In this document: in pieces, positions 45,586-57,335 of the stretch | How positions within the stretch are numbered: the first letter of the stretch is position 1 | Layout of the letters: each line of letters starts with the position of its first letter | Assembly: GCA_030844895.1 (NCBI GenBank) | Contig: CM061229.1 | Location: 120,417,682-120,481,681 of the forward strand | Direction of reading: 5' to 3' | From: Ambrosia x helenae | Lineage: Eukaryota; Streptophyta; Magnoliopsida; Asterales; Asteraceae | DNA: 64,000 nt | Position numbers and translations under genes: made by a program | The notes under the pieces: model-generated | Seen by the model: the letters and a program-made list of their open reading frames with translations, nothing else | Databases searched by the model: none | What the model was told of the DNA's origin: nothing

Positions 45586-46234
45586 ATCATTTTAAAACGT
45601 CTATAACTTTTTCATACGATATTAATTTTTTTAAAAAAATTCACCATATTAACGATTGTTTTTTTATCTTTAATATGAGTACCACATTGATACATTAAAA
45701 TTGAAAAAAAATCGGTGTTAACTGATTTTTTTTTCTTCTTGTGTCTTCTGCTCGTTCATTGTTTTATAGTGTGGACGTGTGCGTTACAAAAATGTTCATT
45801 GTGTTTTTTAGCCACACATGATTTAAATTTATCCATTGTGTTTTTAATATGCTTTCCATTGTGTTTTATGCAACAGGGTTTTGCGTTTCTGGTGTATAAT
45901 GTGTTTTATTATGTCGTTAATTGTATTTTAGTCTATTATCCACTGTGTTTGAGTCTACTATTCATTGTGTTTTTAATATGTTATTTATTGTGTTTTATTT
46001 TGTTGTTCAATATTATAGTTTATACCATATTATTCATTGCATTTTTAGTTTGGAATTAATTGTGTTTTACGTTTTCCATTGTGTTTTACACAACTAGGTT
46101 TTAAATTTTTTTCTTTTAAAATTATAACAATAGGATACTCATATTAAAGATAAAAAGACGCCTGATTTTATGGTATAATTATTTTTTACATCTGACGTAT
46201 AAAAAAGTTACGGATGTTTAAAAACTAAGGAGGG
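45586..46234. mobile_element. MULE-like element with ~100-bp inverted repeats and a minisatellite core
   Basis: The left arm (ACTTTTTCATACG ... TTTTTTATCTTTAATATGAGT) is inverted in the right arm (ACTCATATTAAAGATAAAAA ... CGTATAAAAAAGT). The core 45755-46110 is built of many CATTGTGTTTT-like units. The 114-codon open stretch in the core is low-complexity translation, not a gene. Confidence 0.6.
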
Positions 46235-46737
46235 GATAGTATGCGACTTGCATGTGCATATTTATTATTTTTGTTTTAACAAAAGTACCATTGCCACTTG
46301 TTCATTCCTTGAACATATGTCGCTCTCTAGTAATTTCTCACCTTTGTGATATTGTTAGCCTTTATAGGATAACTAAACCTAAAAATATATACTTATGCGT
46401 GATTTTTATGAGTGAATAGACTTCCCATAATCCATATACAATTGATTTTCTCATATGTTACATTGAAAATTCAAAGTCAACTGTTGGGATTGCAAGTTGC
46501 AATTGCAAAACTATACAACTTCTTCAAATGTGCTGCATGTCAAAGGTTGGCAGTCTTTACTCTATAGGTCAAAATTGCCCAAGAATGAAAAGTGATGGTT
46601 TCCCTTCTTTTCGGTCTTGATTAGTTGTCATATGTTTTTTTCTGTTTCCCCACGGCATACGTAGTCAACTGTAGATCCATAATGGTCACGTATGGTGTAC
46701 CAAATCCTATGTTTTCCTTTCCTTGTTCAACTCATGT

Positions 46738-46937
46738 CATTGGTGCAGCTCTTAAGGGGTGGGGAGGGGCGGCCGACCCCCCCCCCCTCCTCACAAATTT
46801 TCGCTCAGAAGTTCCGATTATATAATATTCGTATAAAAACTTTTTGGTATATACGGTTTCAACCCTCCGAAACTAGTGATTTCCGACCCCCCGATGACTT
46901 TCGACCCTCCGAAGTTTTGGATCAAGCTTCGCTACTG
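46738..46937. mobile_element. Short hAT-like MITE, 8-bp duplication
   Basis: 200 bp between perfect copies of ACTCATGT (46730-46737, 46938-46945). The ends CATTGGTGCAGCT and reversed CAGTAGCGAAGCT resemble the CAGTGGCGGA ends at 33196. The inside has a C9-plus tract. Confidence 0.65.
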
Positions 46938-48568
46938 ACTCATGTCAACCATAAGTATGTATACGATGAAAGAACATTATAGAACTATGATCGATCATCC
47001 ACGGTGGTATTAGCTTTGGCCTCTTCTCCGTTTTATTCGATTGTATTCCTTTTATTAACCTACAAATCACCATATTACATTATATAACATCCATAAAATA
47101 AATTTATACATATACCGATTATGAGTGAACGAGGCGTATAAAATATCTATAATCTATAATACATTATAAAGGAAGAGTGATGGTCAACATGGTCATTTTC
47201 ACTTCCATACAACATAAGAAGCACAATGTACAACATATTTAAGCAACAAATGTAAGGGTATTATAGGCATCATAATGCCAATTAAGACACTTAGAAGGGT
47301 AATGTAGACATTTCACCCAACTCCTCCTTTACAATATGAAAGTACTTTTACAATTCTGCCCTCCTTTCTCATCTCTGCCCTCACAATGGTCTGTTTGTCT
47401 TCCCTCAACTGACAATCCGATTCTCCTGTTTTGAAACAGTCAGCCATAATAACCCTAGAGTATTGAATCGTTACGCAAGAATTTCAACCGCCCCTTCCCC
47501 CATTCAAAGCTCACGAAGGTTCTTATCATCATCATCATCCAACAAAAAAAGGAAAGTACAGAAACCTATTCCCAAACTTTCAAGGGTTCGTGATTTTTAG
47601 TCTAATTGGTAAGTGGATTTCTAACCCTTAGTTAGGTTTATCGATTTCTTCTCAACACTTATTTAATTTGATGTTATGATTAGGATAATTAGATTCAACT
47701 TTATTTGATGACTTTGTTCTTCACACACAATATAAACAAACCATTTCTAGGGGTTTTTAGACATGTTTTAGGCTGATTCTTGGCCATTTTTGGATATTTT
47801 AGACTAGCATAGCTGTTAAGACCTGCTTAGACTGGAATCTAGCCGCAATCTGGTTGGTCATAGGCTCATAGCGCCTTGATGTACGCTTCCTTGTTATGGT
47901 CCGAATAATAACCCTATGATTTCTGGGGTTATTGTTTGTTAAACGGTTCGATTGTTTGTAAGCTTATTCTATTTACTTACAAGCCATTAGTTTAGTTAAC
48001 TGTCGAGACAAGTATCCGCAGGTGGATGCGGTGAATAAGCATAATTCTTCTTGTTTGCAGGGGCGAAGATGCATTAACCGCAAGTCGCAGCATTGTATTT
48101 GCTTAAACAAGTTGATATACATTTCAAGAAATTAACTCCACTTGACCAGCATGTCCGGTATTATGTTCAAAGTATTATATCGTGTTACTTGATAGTCTTA
48201 CTTGTATAATCTTATCAGTTTCTTTATTCATACATACACATTCAATTACTTGTATCATATGACACAAATTTAGGCTGTACCATTATATTCAAATTTCATT
48301 CACTCTTATACACATTATATCATGTTAATTCAACTTTTATATCTACTGCCTTGTTTGCCCAAATCCAATTAAGAGCATGGTTAAATTTAATAAATACAGA
48401 TCCGCTACTCAAACTGGTTGTTTCAAGCGCCAGCACCGCAAACAACGAATCTCTGGCGAACTGGTAAGTGCTCTTAGATGTTTGTTTTTTCACACTACCG
48501 TATTTGATTGAACAGTTATCGTCTTTGATCGAACACAAGGTTTATGTGTCTTGGCCTCCCTCTTTCAG

Positions 48569-49077
48569 ATCTTGAAGGAGTGATTGAAAAACTCCGAGCT
48601 ACAAAAGAGTCACGCATAGAGGAACCAATCGTTTATATTAAGATGCAAATAGCCATTTTTAATCTTGAAAAAGGAGATCAAAAGGAGTGCAAGAATCTTC
48701 CAGAAGATGGAAAGAGTACACTTGAATACTTGATAGCATGACTGACATCGATCCGTCTGTGTACGCTAATTATTATTGGGTGACATTCCAGTACCATAAA
48801 TCTCGTCAAGAGTTTGCTGAATTCTACAAGAGCTCTCTACTTTATTTGGCTTACACTTCGGTTGAATCTCTCTCAGATTCATTTAAGTTGGTATGTTCTA
48901 ATCCAACCCAGACAATCATTTAGTGTTTGTGTTGTTGCTTTGTAAATATTATTCCTTACTTTTTGTATCTTACTGGCTTATGTTTTGTGTTTGTAGGATC
49001 TTGCATTTGATCTATCTCTATCTGCTTTATTGGGAGATAATATTTACAACTTTGGAGAGCTACTTGCACATCCAATA
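48569..49077 (+). pseudogene. RPN9: Captured RPN9 (26S proteasome lid subunit) fragment
   Basis: The exon after TTTCAG at 48568 reads LEGVIEKLRATKESRIEEPI, then VYIKMQIAIFNLEKGDQKEC and MTDIDPSVYANYYWV, ending at a GT at 48891. The next exon (48997-49077) reads DLAFDLSLSALLGDN and IYNFGELLAHPI and ends at GTAAGT. This is the middle of plant RPN9/PSMD13 (TPR-like region before the PCI domain). A small insertion and frameshift just before MTDIDPS breaks it. Missing exons on both sides mean no working subunit. Intact splice borders indicate capture of genomic DNA. Confidence 0.88.
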
Positions 49078-49407
49078 GTAAGTATCTCTCATTTCCTATT
49101 GATATGACATTTTACTTATATTCCATAGTCCATACCCTTTATGTTTTATTTTCTGACCATGTTTATTACATTAATCATTCTCATATACTAACCCACATTT
49201 AAGTTTGTACTAAACATATGTGTACTAAACATCTATGATTTAGTCACAGAAGTTAAAACATAGAAGAATTGATTAAAAGTAAATTCTTCAACTAGATCTC
49301 CGTTGTTGAATGCTTCTTTGTAAACGTAGTGGTTCTTTAATCAAATCATGTTATTTAGATCTTTTATTTTACTCATACTTTTTTTTTTTTTTGCTCTTTT
49401 TTTATAG

Positions 49408-51158
49408 TTAGCTGTTGCAAGGAAAAGTGGCGTGGTAAGTACATATTAACATCGTATATGTTAGTCATCAAGTAATACTTTGCTTGTATAAGTATTTACA
49501 TTGTCAGCTGCCTCACTACAGTTTTTTGTACCACACAGATTGAGTTGCTTAGCCCTATTAATGGTGATCTTTGAGCCTCATTAGGGACCACCAACCAAAC
49601 AGATGTTCAATCTCAAGAAGACAACATGGTTGGATTGCATTTATTCAAAAAACAACCATCTGAGTCTTCATCCAGGTATTTGTTGTTTTTGAGAATAGTT
49701 TGTATTACTAATTGCTCTAATGTGGCACTACAAAAGGTAGGTAGCTTCACAAGAATCATTTTAAGAAAATTTTGGCCTTCAGAAATAACCAAGTACATCA
49801 CTACATCTGTTGATCATATATATTTTATAATAATATGTTTGTATTATATTTTGTACTTGGTTTGTTATGATACTTGGATTGGTTGTCAACTCTGCTCAAT
49901 TGCGCTTAAATTTTTAGTTGGACAATTTAACAAACTGAAAAGAAAATAGGAGAGAATTTGAAGCTATTTGGGTTTAGCCGCCAGTTGTGTAGGGGTGTGA
50001 ATTTCTGACACGACCCGAAAACACGATCCAAACCTAACACGAAACTAGCGGGTTTGGGTTTAGTCTAAATGGGTTCGGGTCATGTTCGGGTAGAACCCGC
50101 GAACCCGTTTAGCTAAACGGGTCGGGTTCAGGTCAATTCGGGCAAGTTGGCGGGTTGACCCTTTTAACCTGTTTATACTATATATTGTTTTTTTACAGTA
50201 TGTTTTATGTTATAAATTAAATTGGTTAGATATTTTATGCTACAATAAAACATAAATGTTTTATATATGTTTGTTTTTTTTGTAGTAAAATTTTAATTTT
50301 AATACGTTAGTTTGCGAAAAAATAAAACAAATCAAGTTGAATGGGTCGGGTTCGGGTCAACCCGAGAATATTCAGGTCGGGTTCAGGTTCATATTTATCT
50401 CACAATTTTTGGGTTCGGGTTCATGTAAAATTTTCGGGTTCGGGTCGGGTTGGACCCGCCAACCCGACCCATTAAGCACCCCTACAGTTGTGTGCTCTTA
50501 TTTGAATTAAACAATTATTTTTGTATGAAGCTAAATCATCTGTTCATGGGTGCATTTGCTAAGTTGCTTTGTCACTTATAAAATGTGGTGTGTTTAAAAG
50601 TAGGTCATGCACCTTTCTTACCTGCACTACAAAAGGGGTTACAACCATGAGATCTGTTATGATTTCAAAATCAATAGGGGATTCCACTTGTGATGATACT
50701 TCAACAACATGGAACGTTTGTGCTGCTGGTAAAGTAAGCGAAAATTATGCCTTATTTGGAGGGTGAGGTTTTTTTAGTTCTTCATAATTATCATTTTTTT
50801 ATGTTTTAAAACTCATAAAATAAGGTCATATAGTGGCTTTTAAAAACTGTAATGTGACAAGTTTGCTGCACTTCAGGAAGGGAGTAGAGGTTGATATCTG
50901 GGATCTTGCAACACATACAAAAATCTGGACAGCAAAATCAATAAGTTCATTTGTTCTCCATTTACATATCTTTGGTTTTGGAGGCAAATGCTTCCTGAAT
51001 TAATCTCAATTTGTTTACCATATGATTTTTGTTTTCGTAACACATTGCAGCCTCCTAAAAACAGCCTTGGTATATTTACACCTATTTGGTTTACTTCATC
51101 AACATTTTTGAGCAAAGACGATCACCGCAAGTTTGCGGCAGGCACAAACAGTCATCAG
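49408..51158 (+). pseudogene. WDR74: Captured WDR74/NSA1-like gene fragment (five exons)
   Basis: Exons and reading: 49408-49434 LAVARKSGV; 49539-49675 IELLSPINGDL, stop, then NMVGLHLFKKQPSESSSR; 50604-50762 SCTFLTCTTKGVTTMRSV and NVCAAGKVSENYALFGG; 50877 to about 50940 KGVEVDIWDLATHTKIWTAK; 51051-51158 PPKNSLGIFTPIWFTSSTF, then LSKDDHRKFAAGTNSHQ. This matches the N-terminal WD40 part of plant WDR74 (Nsa1), a 60S ribosome assembly factor. Exon-intron borders are GT-AG. An in-frame TGA (GDL-stop) is present and the C-terminal propeller half is missing. A hAT MITE sits in the second intron. Confidence 0.85.
49990..50484. mobile_element. hAT-type MITE with perfect 8-bp duplication
   Basis: Element TAGGGGTGTGAATT ... 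TTAAGCACCCCTA lies between exact copies of CAGTTGTG (49982-49989, 50485-50492). The 495-bp body is full of GGGTTCGGGTC / GACCCGAACCC-type motifs on both sides, as in the hAT at 329-2017. It is inserted in the captured WDR74 intron, so it is younger than the capture or was inherited with the donor intron. Confidence 0.9.
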
Positions 51159-51803
51159 GTCGCTTTCCAAAACCATATTAACTTAAAATTTTCATTTATA
51201 TATTGTAGAGGTGTGAATTACGACCCATTTTTTTAAAGAATGGGTTTATTGTAGCTATGTTTCATCACATAACGGGTCAAATAGGTAAAATAAAAAAAAA
51301 CTAGCCTGAAGGAAACAATAGAAATGGGTTGAAATCATTCCAAATGTATTTTTAAATTTTAATTAATGATAAAACTTTTTAATCATTTAATCTATAATTA
51401 ATAAATAATGTATCTTTTGGACAAAAAAGTATTTCAGGTCAACTGACCTGTTGTAATTTGTATAAATAATAAAACACAATTGTTTTTTTATGTGTGTTTA
51501 TGATGTTTTAGACTTTTCTAGGTAAAGTATAAATATACGTTGCCACATGGAAACTCATGTCCCCTTTCCAAGGCCCCCAATCCCCATAGATTAAACCCTT
51601 GACATTCGTCATGCTGGGGGAACCCACTTACTCGACTTTTTTATAAAGATAATCAGGGAGCAACTCTTTTTGCCACCTTCCATTGCCATTTATCACCAGG
51701 GGTGGGGAAATTCTCGGGAGCATATGGTAAACCAACACTTGCTATGTATATTTCTTTCAAGACATTTATCTTCATACATATGGAAACAAATAGGGAGCAA
51801 GGA

Positions 51804-52124
51804 TACTAAGATGTTTGTTGGGAGACTCGTTCAAGGAGTTGTAAAGAGTATTGATAGAAATTGTAAAGTTGTCAATTTAAGTTCTGATTCTGAGGAGGTG
51901 GCCAAATGTGTGGTATATATTTATCATCTTTTTGTCTACTGTTATGATAGTCTTCCATGTTAAACTGCTACAACTTATGTCATTCTTGTACATCCATACA
52001 GACAAGGGATCTTAAAGGCATTCCATTTAATTTGCTTGTTCCTGGTATGATGGTCAATGCAAGTGTGTGTTCAACCCTCGAAAATGGCATCATGCTTTCC
52101 TTCCTCACCTTCTTTATAGGAACT
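51804..52124 (+). pseudogene. RRP5: Captured RRP5 (rRNA biogenesis, S1-domain) fragment
   Basis: Exon 51804-51912 reads MFVGRLVQGVVKSIDRNCKV, then VNLSSDSEEVAKCV before GT. Exon 52002-52124 reads TRDLKGIPFNLLVPGMMVNA, SVCSTLENGIMLSFLTFFIGT before GT. This is one S1 RNA-binding repeat of RRP5/PDCD11, the large factor for 18S and 5.8S rRNA processing. Both exons remain open and the intron keeps GT-AG borders. Only this small part of the protein is present, next to the Helitron 3' end. Confidence 0.85.
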
Positions 52125-52237
52125 GTATGTTGGCTTTAACTTCTATTATTTGTTTGCTTTAGTATTTGAGATCATCCCTACCATACAATAACACGCATCA
52201 CAAACGCACCCACAGCAACGCGCGGGCATTCCCACTA

Positions 52238-52238
<1 letters not shown>

Positions 52239-52272
<34 letters not shown>

Positions 52273-52484
52273 ATTTATCAAATCTGTCTAACTGTATTGA
52301 AGAAACAAATAGTCTCACCATTGATTAGGGATGATGAGATTATGAGTTACCACAGGGTTGATCCTTCACTAACAGCTACGGCTTGGAGATACCTGCAAAT
52401 AAGAGTGAAAGTGTGGGTGTGGAGACGACTACACAAGGCAGTAGTTTATAACAAAAACGGGGTGAATGGTGATACTATCTAGTA
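52239..52484. other. TA repeat and short gene-free flank
   Basis: A TA dinucleotide run (52239-52268) follows the Helitron 2 end. The rest, up to the LTR, is unrecognised. It ends in TATCTAGTA (52476-52484), a 9-mer that recurs before the right LTR (57639-57647). Confidence 0.6.
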
Positions 52485-52873
52485 TGATAGCTCTCCAGGT
52501 TAGTAGAAAGTGTCCTCTCCTATTGGGGGTGTGACCCCTTTTATAGGAGAGTCCGTATGCCACCATTACCCAAGTCCTAAACGTGGTTAGGTTGTCTCCA
52601 TCACCCTTAATTATGTTAGTAAGGTGATATATGGAAAGCTAAATTGAAGGGAATAGTGGAATCGAGTACCGCCTTTATTGGTATGGTTACGTGATTCATG
52701 CATGGCTATTGACCATGCATGATATTCGCCTTGACTGGCATATGACCAATCTTTGACTGTTGACTGATCATTAATGAGCTTTGACCAAGTCCTGCGCGTG
52801 GCTTTCTTCCGCGTGATGATATTGTGCCGGGTTTGGGTACGCGGAATGGTGTATTCAGTACCCAATCCCATCA
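52485..52873 (-). mobile_element. LTR (3' in the inferred minus orientation) of the Tat-like element
   Basis: 389-bp terminal direct repeat sharing all but about seven positions with 57648-58036. It begins TGATAGCTCTCC and ends AATCCCATCA on the plus strand. Confidence 0.85.
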
Positions 52874-53312
52874 AGTCCCCCCAGTCCAGTGTGTCTCTTA
52901 TCTAAGAAGTAATGAAGAGATGTGAGGGATGTTGGACTTATTTGGAGTGAGTTGTTGCCTATGGTCTTTCCGCTGCTTACTGCCTTTGCGTGCGTATGTT
53001 AAGCTAGTTGATCTGCGTCCGCGTATATCTTGTGCGGAGAACGGGTTTTGAAATTTTACGTCAACTATCCGCAACAAGTGAGACACGTCAGTTGGCATGC
53101 GTGGACAGTTGTCACTTCCCCCTTGAATTTGAAAACTTGTGGTCCATATGGCGAGTGGGGATGACGTGACTTCTATCAGTTGAGACGTGTGCAGACACGT
53201 TTGAGCGGCGGTTGTCAGGCGAGTGGGCGCGTGAAGTGCGTGTGACGTCTGTTTGTCTTCAGTTGTACACGTGTCGTTTCCCCATTGGGCTCATCTCCGA
53301 AAAGCCTGTCCA

Positions 53313-53350
53313 TGACGTCAGACACATTAATTGCAAAGCCTATAAATTGA
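53313..53350 (+). promoter_or_regulatory. Putative promoter of the antisense gene
   Basis: TGACGTCA at 53313-53320 and CCTATAAATTG at 53339-53349 lie about 100 bp upstream of the ATG at 53447. The bZIP core is the same as in the Copia A LTRs. Confidence 0.5.
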
Positions 53351-53446
53351 ATTTTGAATGTTGCTTTTCCATATCCAACTGTTTCAAAATTTTGAATTTC
53401 TTTCTTCAACGTCTCTGTTTTCCTGAACACCACCATATCCTTCATT

Positions 53447-56400
53447 ATGTCACAAGATTCACAAGACGTTCAAGAGTCTAGTAAAATGTCAGATTCTGTC
53501 AAGGATCTGGGGAAAGAATCATCCAAAAGTATAGAGGCCACCACTATCAAGTGGGATGAAACCTCCTACTTGAATTTTCTTGATCAGTACGGAATTTTGC
53601 CTGAGTGGGAGCCTGAACTTCCGGCCGAGGGAAAAACTGCTTTGAAGGCCCCTCCTGGTAAAATTGCATTGTATGCTGCAACGTTTACCAAGTGTTGTTT
53701 CCGTCTGCCGGCAACCAAATTTGTGGTGGATGTGTTGTTGAAGTATGGAGTGCATCCTACACAATTGACCCTTTATGGGTGGTGCCGGATATTGCATTTT
53801 GAGGCTACTTGCCGAGCGATGGAGATTGAACCTACCTGGGAGAGGTTGAACGTGTTTTATGTTCTTGAAGCAGCACGTGGTGGGAGCGGTTGGTTCAGTT
53901 TAGGCATTCGTCGGAAATTAAACAACTTGTATCGGAGAAAGTGAAGTCCATGTACGAATGGAAAGACAAGTTTTTCTATGTCAAACATGGTGTCATTCCT
54001 GCACCCTTCCAATGGATGGTGTTAGGTTTAAAGGAAAAAAATTGCTGAATTCCCTCCTATGGTGGGATTTAAAGACCAAGATTGGTACAAAACGCTCTGT
54101 GATCATGCTACCCCCTTGATGATGGATGAATGTCCGGAGAGCGTTTTGAATTTGCTGGGGATCAGCCTTATCTGCCCTGAGGGTCAAGACCCAAATCCTC
54201 CAAGAGGTATTGAAGTCATATTTGCTTTATTGTCTCATATTCTTGCTTGTGTTATTGCTCACATGTTTCTTATACATCCAGATGTCTCCCTGTTTCAATT
54301 GTTTGCCAAGCGCGGTGAGGCAAAGGTGTTGTATACTCCAGTTGTTGCAGGTGTGCCGCGCTTGTCTGATAGAACAAGTGGGAATTTTTTGTTTCCCAAT
54401 CTAGTAGATCCTCCGAAGCAGTATGTCCGAACAGGTTGTGAACTTAACCCATATTTTTTGTTATGATTAGTTTCCTTTTTATATGCGAAGGAAGCGCATT
54501 AGGTACGCGTTCTGCGTACTGATTCAGCGCATTCTTCGTGGTAGGTGCGGGTATACAACTCCGCAGGAAAGCTAAAAATGATGTTGAGGAAGTTACTTCA
54601 GAGCGCAAGGAGTCTTTTGGTTAGTCTTTATAACTTCTTAATTCATCCCTCACACGTAGTTTAATTTGATACAGATGTGGTTACCGCGCCAGGCACTAGT
54701 ACCTCAAGGAAACGCGCTGTGGCCAGCAAGAGAGCCAAACCACCCGCTGCGCCCATAATAGTTGAGGAAGTTGACGAAGAATTGACGGAATCTTACACGG
54801 AATTGGAGCATAAACGTGCTAGGCGTTCTTCTCCCATCCGCCAGTCGGATGACGTTGCTGAGGATTTGTATCAGCAGAGGATCACCGAGTTGAATAAAAA
54901 ACAGGTACAAATTCCTCAGTCTTCAATTGGGAATCTAGAGGCCACCCGACCGGAACCTATTTCCACAGTTCCGGTAAATGTATTTAAACCTTTGACATGG
55001 CCGTCCACGGACAAGCTGGAAATTCCTGTTAAACCTCCGCCCGTGCGTGAGAATTTGCCTATGAAGATCTTGAAGCATCTATCTGGTACATACATTTTTT
55101 CCTCCCTCTTTACATCCTTTGTGGTAAATTTGTTAAAATACTGTGAACAGCATTTTATGTAGGGCAACATCCTTTTGCAGAATCTCAGAAGAAGAATTCT
55201 TCTCTGGCGTTGAAGGATGTGTCTTTGTCTGGTCAGCCTACTGATGTGGCCGCGCAGGTGATATCGGTTACAACTGAGACGGTCGTGGATGGAAATTTGT
55301 TATCTCAAGCTGAGCCAATCCCGGAGGATTTGGTTGTTGACGTGGAGAAGGATGTTATGCCACAGGGTGAGCCTGCCCAAGATGAATTGGTGACTGATGC
55401 GGAGAAGGATGTTGGTAAGGGAGTGGATGAGTCTGAAACTCCGAATCTGAACATAGAGTGTCTTGATTCGTTGACGAAGCAAGCGCATGAGCCAAGCTCA
55501 TCGCAGGGATTTGAAGCGGCGCTTGATAGTGGGAAGAAGGATGAAGTTATAGTTGAGAATCCGTCCGGCTTCAAGCGCACAGTGGTGGAGTCTACTGTGG
55601 TTTATACTGATGCTTCTGCCAGTGTTGGTGGTAACTCCGGTCATCGACAGAGAATGTTCTCCTCGCGTCCAGCTGACTCTTCTAGACCCTATCAACCGCG
55701 TTAGGATATCCTGGATACAACTCGATTTACAAATGCGCTCGATGCGCAAGAGTTTGTTATGATGTCCGTTCCTCCTGCGGAACGTGATTACCAGGATAGT
55801 GTTGACCGTCGTTCTTTGTTCATTGATATGGCAATGAACCTTTCTTTGGGTGTTAGCGGTCTTGGGTCCCTTATTAGGCGCGAGAATGAGTTTCAACGGG
55901 ATTACCAGATTTTGAAAGATTCTGAAGCTGCGTTGTTGGGGCGCGAAGAAGAGTTCCAGCGTGCCCGTCATGTCATTCGTGCAGAGATTGAGCATCATCA
56001 AAAAGTTGCTCATGACGCTATTGAGGAGTTGGAGAGAGTGAAGAAGGAGAAAGCTGAAGCTTCTCAGGCTTGGTCCGTAGCTTGTAAGAGAACCAACCTT
56101 GAAACTGAGCAGTTAAGGACCACCATTAAGGAGTTGAAGCTTGAAAATGCCAATTTGAAGAAGGAGGTGGAGCAAAGCCAGGCAGCATCCGAAGAGAAGC
56201 AAGCGGAACTCGCTGATGCTATTCAAAAGTATAATGCTCAGCGTGATGAACTTATTCGCGCAACTTCCTCTTTGTCTGATGCGGAGACCAAAATGAAGGA
56301 GCTAACTTTGGAGAACGCCCAGATTCAAGAAGAAAAAGCCCTGACGGAATCCTCTTGCACGCAGGCCAAAATGGAGTTAGACAAGGTGCAAGCTTTGTTT

Positions 56401-56997
56401 GGGCAAGCCACTGAAATGGCTGTTGCTGCCAATGAGAGGATTGCATGGTTGATGGGCGATGGAGTTGCTGGGGTAAGTCATAAAATCTTCCTTTTGTATT
56501 TTGGTTATTGGCTTATGCATTTTATTGATGTGCTATCTTTTGTTGCGCAGGTATTCAAGCGTGTTTGGAACGATCCTGCGCTGACAGAAGTGATTGCTCG
56601 CATCTCCAGTTCTTCCGTGAAACAAGGGATCAAGCTCGGTTTCTCCGAAGGCTTTTGCCACCATGCTGAAGGCAAGGAGAAGGAGTCCGGACCGTATGAG
56701 AATGAGTCATACGATGATGAATTGCTCAAGGCCTATGATGATTACGAGCATCTGAAGTTTGAAGTTTTTGACTTGTTAGAAGCTTGCGCGAAGACTGATA
56801 ATCCTGCTGGGGAGCTGCGCAGTTATTTCATCAAGTCTGACCGTCTTGGTGCGGAGCTTGCTGAAAAGGCGCGGATGGAAGAGAAAGCCAAAATGGTGGC
56901 AATTGATGGTGAGGCAGGAACGTCATCCGCTGCTGGAGATAAGCGCGCAGAAGGTGCTGGGAGTGATGATATCTCCCAATATCTGAACCTTGGTTGA
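53447..56997 (+). pseudogene. PF04195-like 'putative gypsy-type transposon' gene, multi-exon, antisense to the LTRs
   Basis: ATG 53447 (MSQDSQDVQESSK). The N-terminal domain matches PF04195-type proteins: GKIALYAATFTKCCFRLPAT, VLLKYGVHPTQLTLYGWCRI, HFEATCRAMEIEP, FFYVKHGVIPAPFQW and WYKTLCDHATPLM. A frameshift near 53900-53940 and a TGA at 54046-54048 break it. Introns are suggested at about 54213-54280, 54424-54545, 54622-54674 and 55086-55162, and a clear one at 56473-56550. The middle is low-complexity with a basic patch (SRKRAVASKRAKPP). A long coiled coil follows (about 55860-56460), then a C-terminal domain (VFKRVWNDPALTEVIARI ... YDDELLKAYDDYEHLKF) to TGA 56995-56997. One in-frame TAG lies at 55702. 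The function is unknown. Confidence 0.7.
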
Positions 56998-57267
56998 ACA
57001 TCGTTGCTTTATTTTGTTTCCATTTCTCATCATGAACACTTTTAGTTTTTTATGTATAATGAACATTGTAGCTTTTTATGCTTTTTATATTCCACGTGTG
57101 CATGGTAATCATTGGATGATGTCATCTTTCATATATCTGACGCAGATGGCTGTCAGTCTGCCCCTGATGTGACGGTTGTGACGGCGGTGGCAGAATGACT
57201 GTCAGACTTCCCTAGGGTAATTGAGTGGTTACCATTAATGGTAATTAATGGTTATAACCTCTCTCCT

Positions 57268-57277
57268 CTATATATAG
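57268..57277 (+). promoter_or_regulatory. TATA box of the second small ORF
   Basis: CTATATATAG about 60 bp upstream of the ATG at 57336, in plus orientation, between the long gene and the right LTR. Confidence 0.5.
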
Positions 57278-57335
57278 TAAGTGCATCTTCATTTTTTCAT
57301 ATTCTTGAAAAATCTATATCATTTTCTCTGAAAAG

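Larger units (their letters stand above)
43901..47152. other. Gene-free stretch with small DNA transposons
   Basis: No gene is recognised in this 3.25-kb region. It contains four separate small-element candidates listed individually, plus AT-rich DNA. 44740-45585 and 46235-46720 show no feature I can support. Confidence 0.6.
47153..52238 (+). mobile_element. Helitron 2 carrying fragments of at least three host genes
   Basis: The 5' end TCTATAATACATTATAAAGG at 47153 is of the same family as Helitrons 1 and 3. Downstream motifs are shared with Helitron 1 (CACTTCCATACAACATAAGA against TTCCGTACAACTTAAGA; AATTAAGACACTT). The 3' end is a hairpin (CACAGCAACGCGCGGG) then CATTCCCACTAG at 52238 and host T. 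Cargo, all in plus orientation with introns kept: RPN9 (48569-49077), WDR74/NSA1 (49408-51158) and RRP5 (51804-52124). 47415-47603 is an unidentified open frame with a Ser run and KKRKVQKPIPKLSRVRDF. No RepHel is encoded. Confidence 0.85.

Noticed and set aside
45715..46059. 114-codon hydrophobic frame resembling a membrane protein
   Set aside because: It comes from repeated CATTGTGTTTT units, and translated T-rich repeats look hydrophobic by composition.
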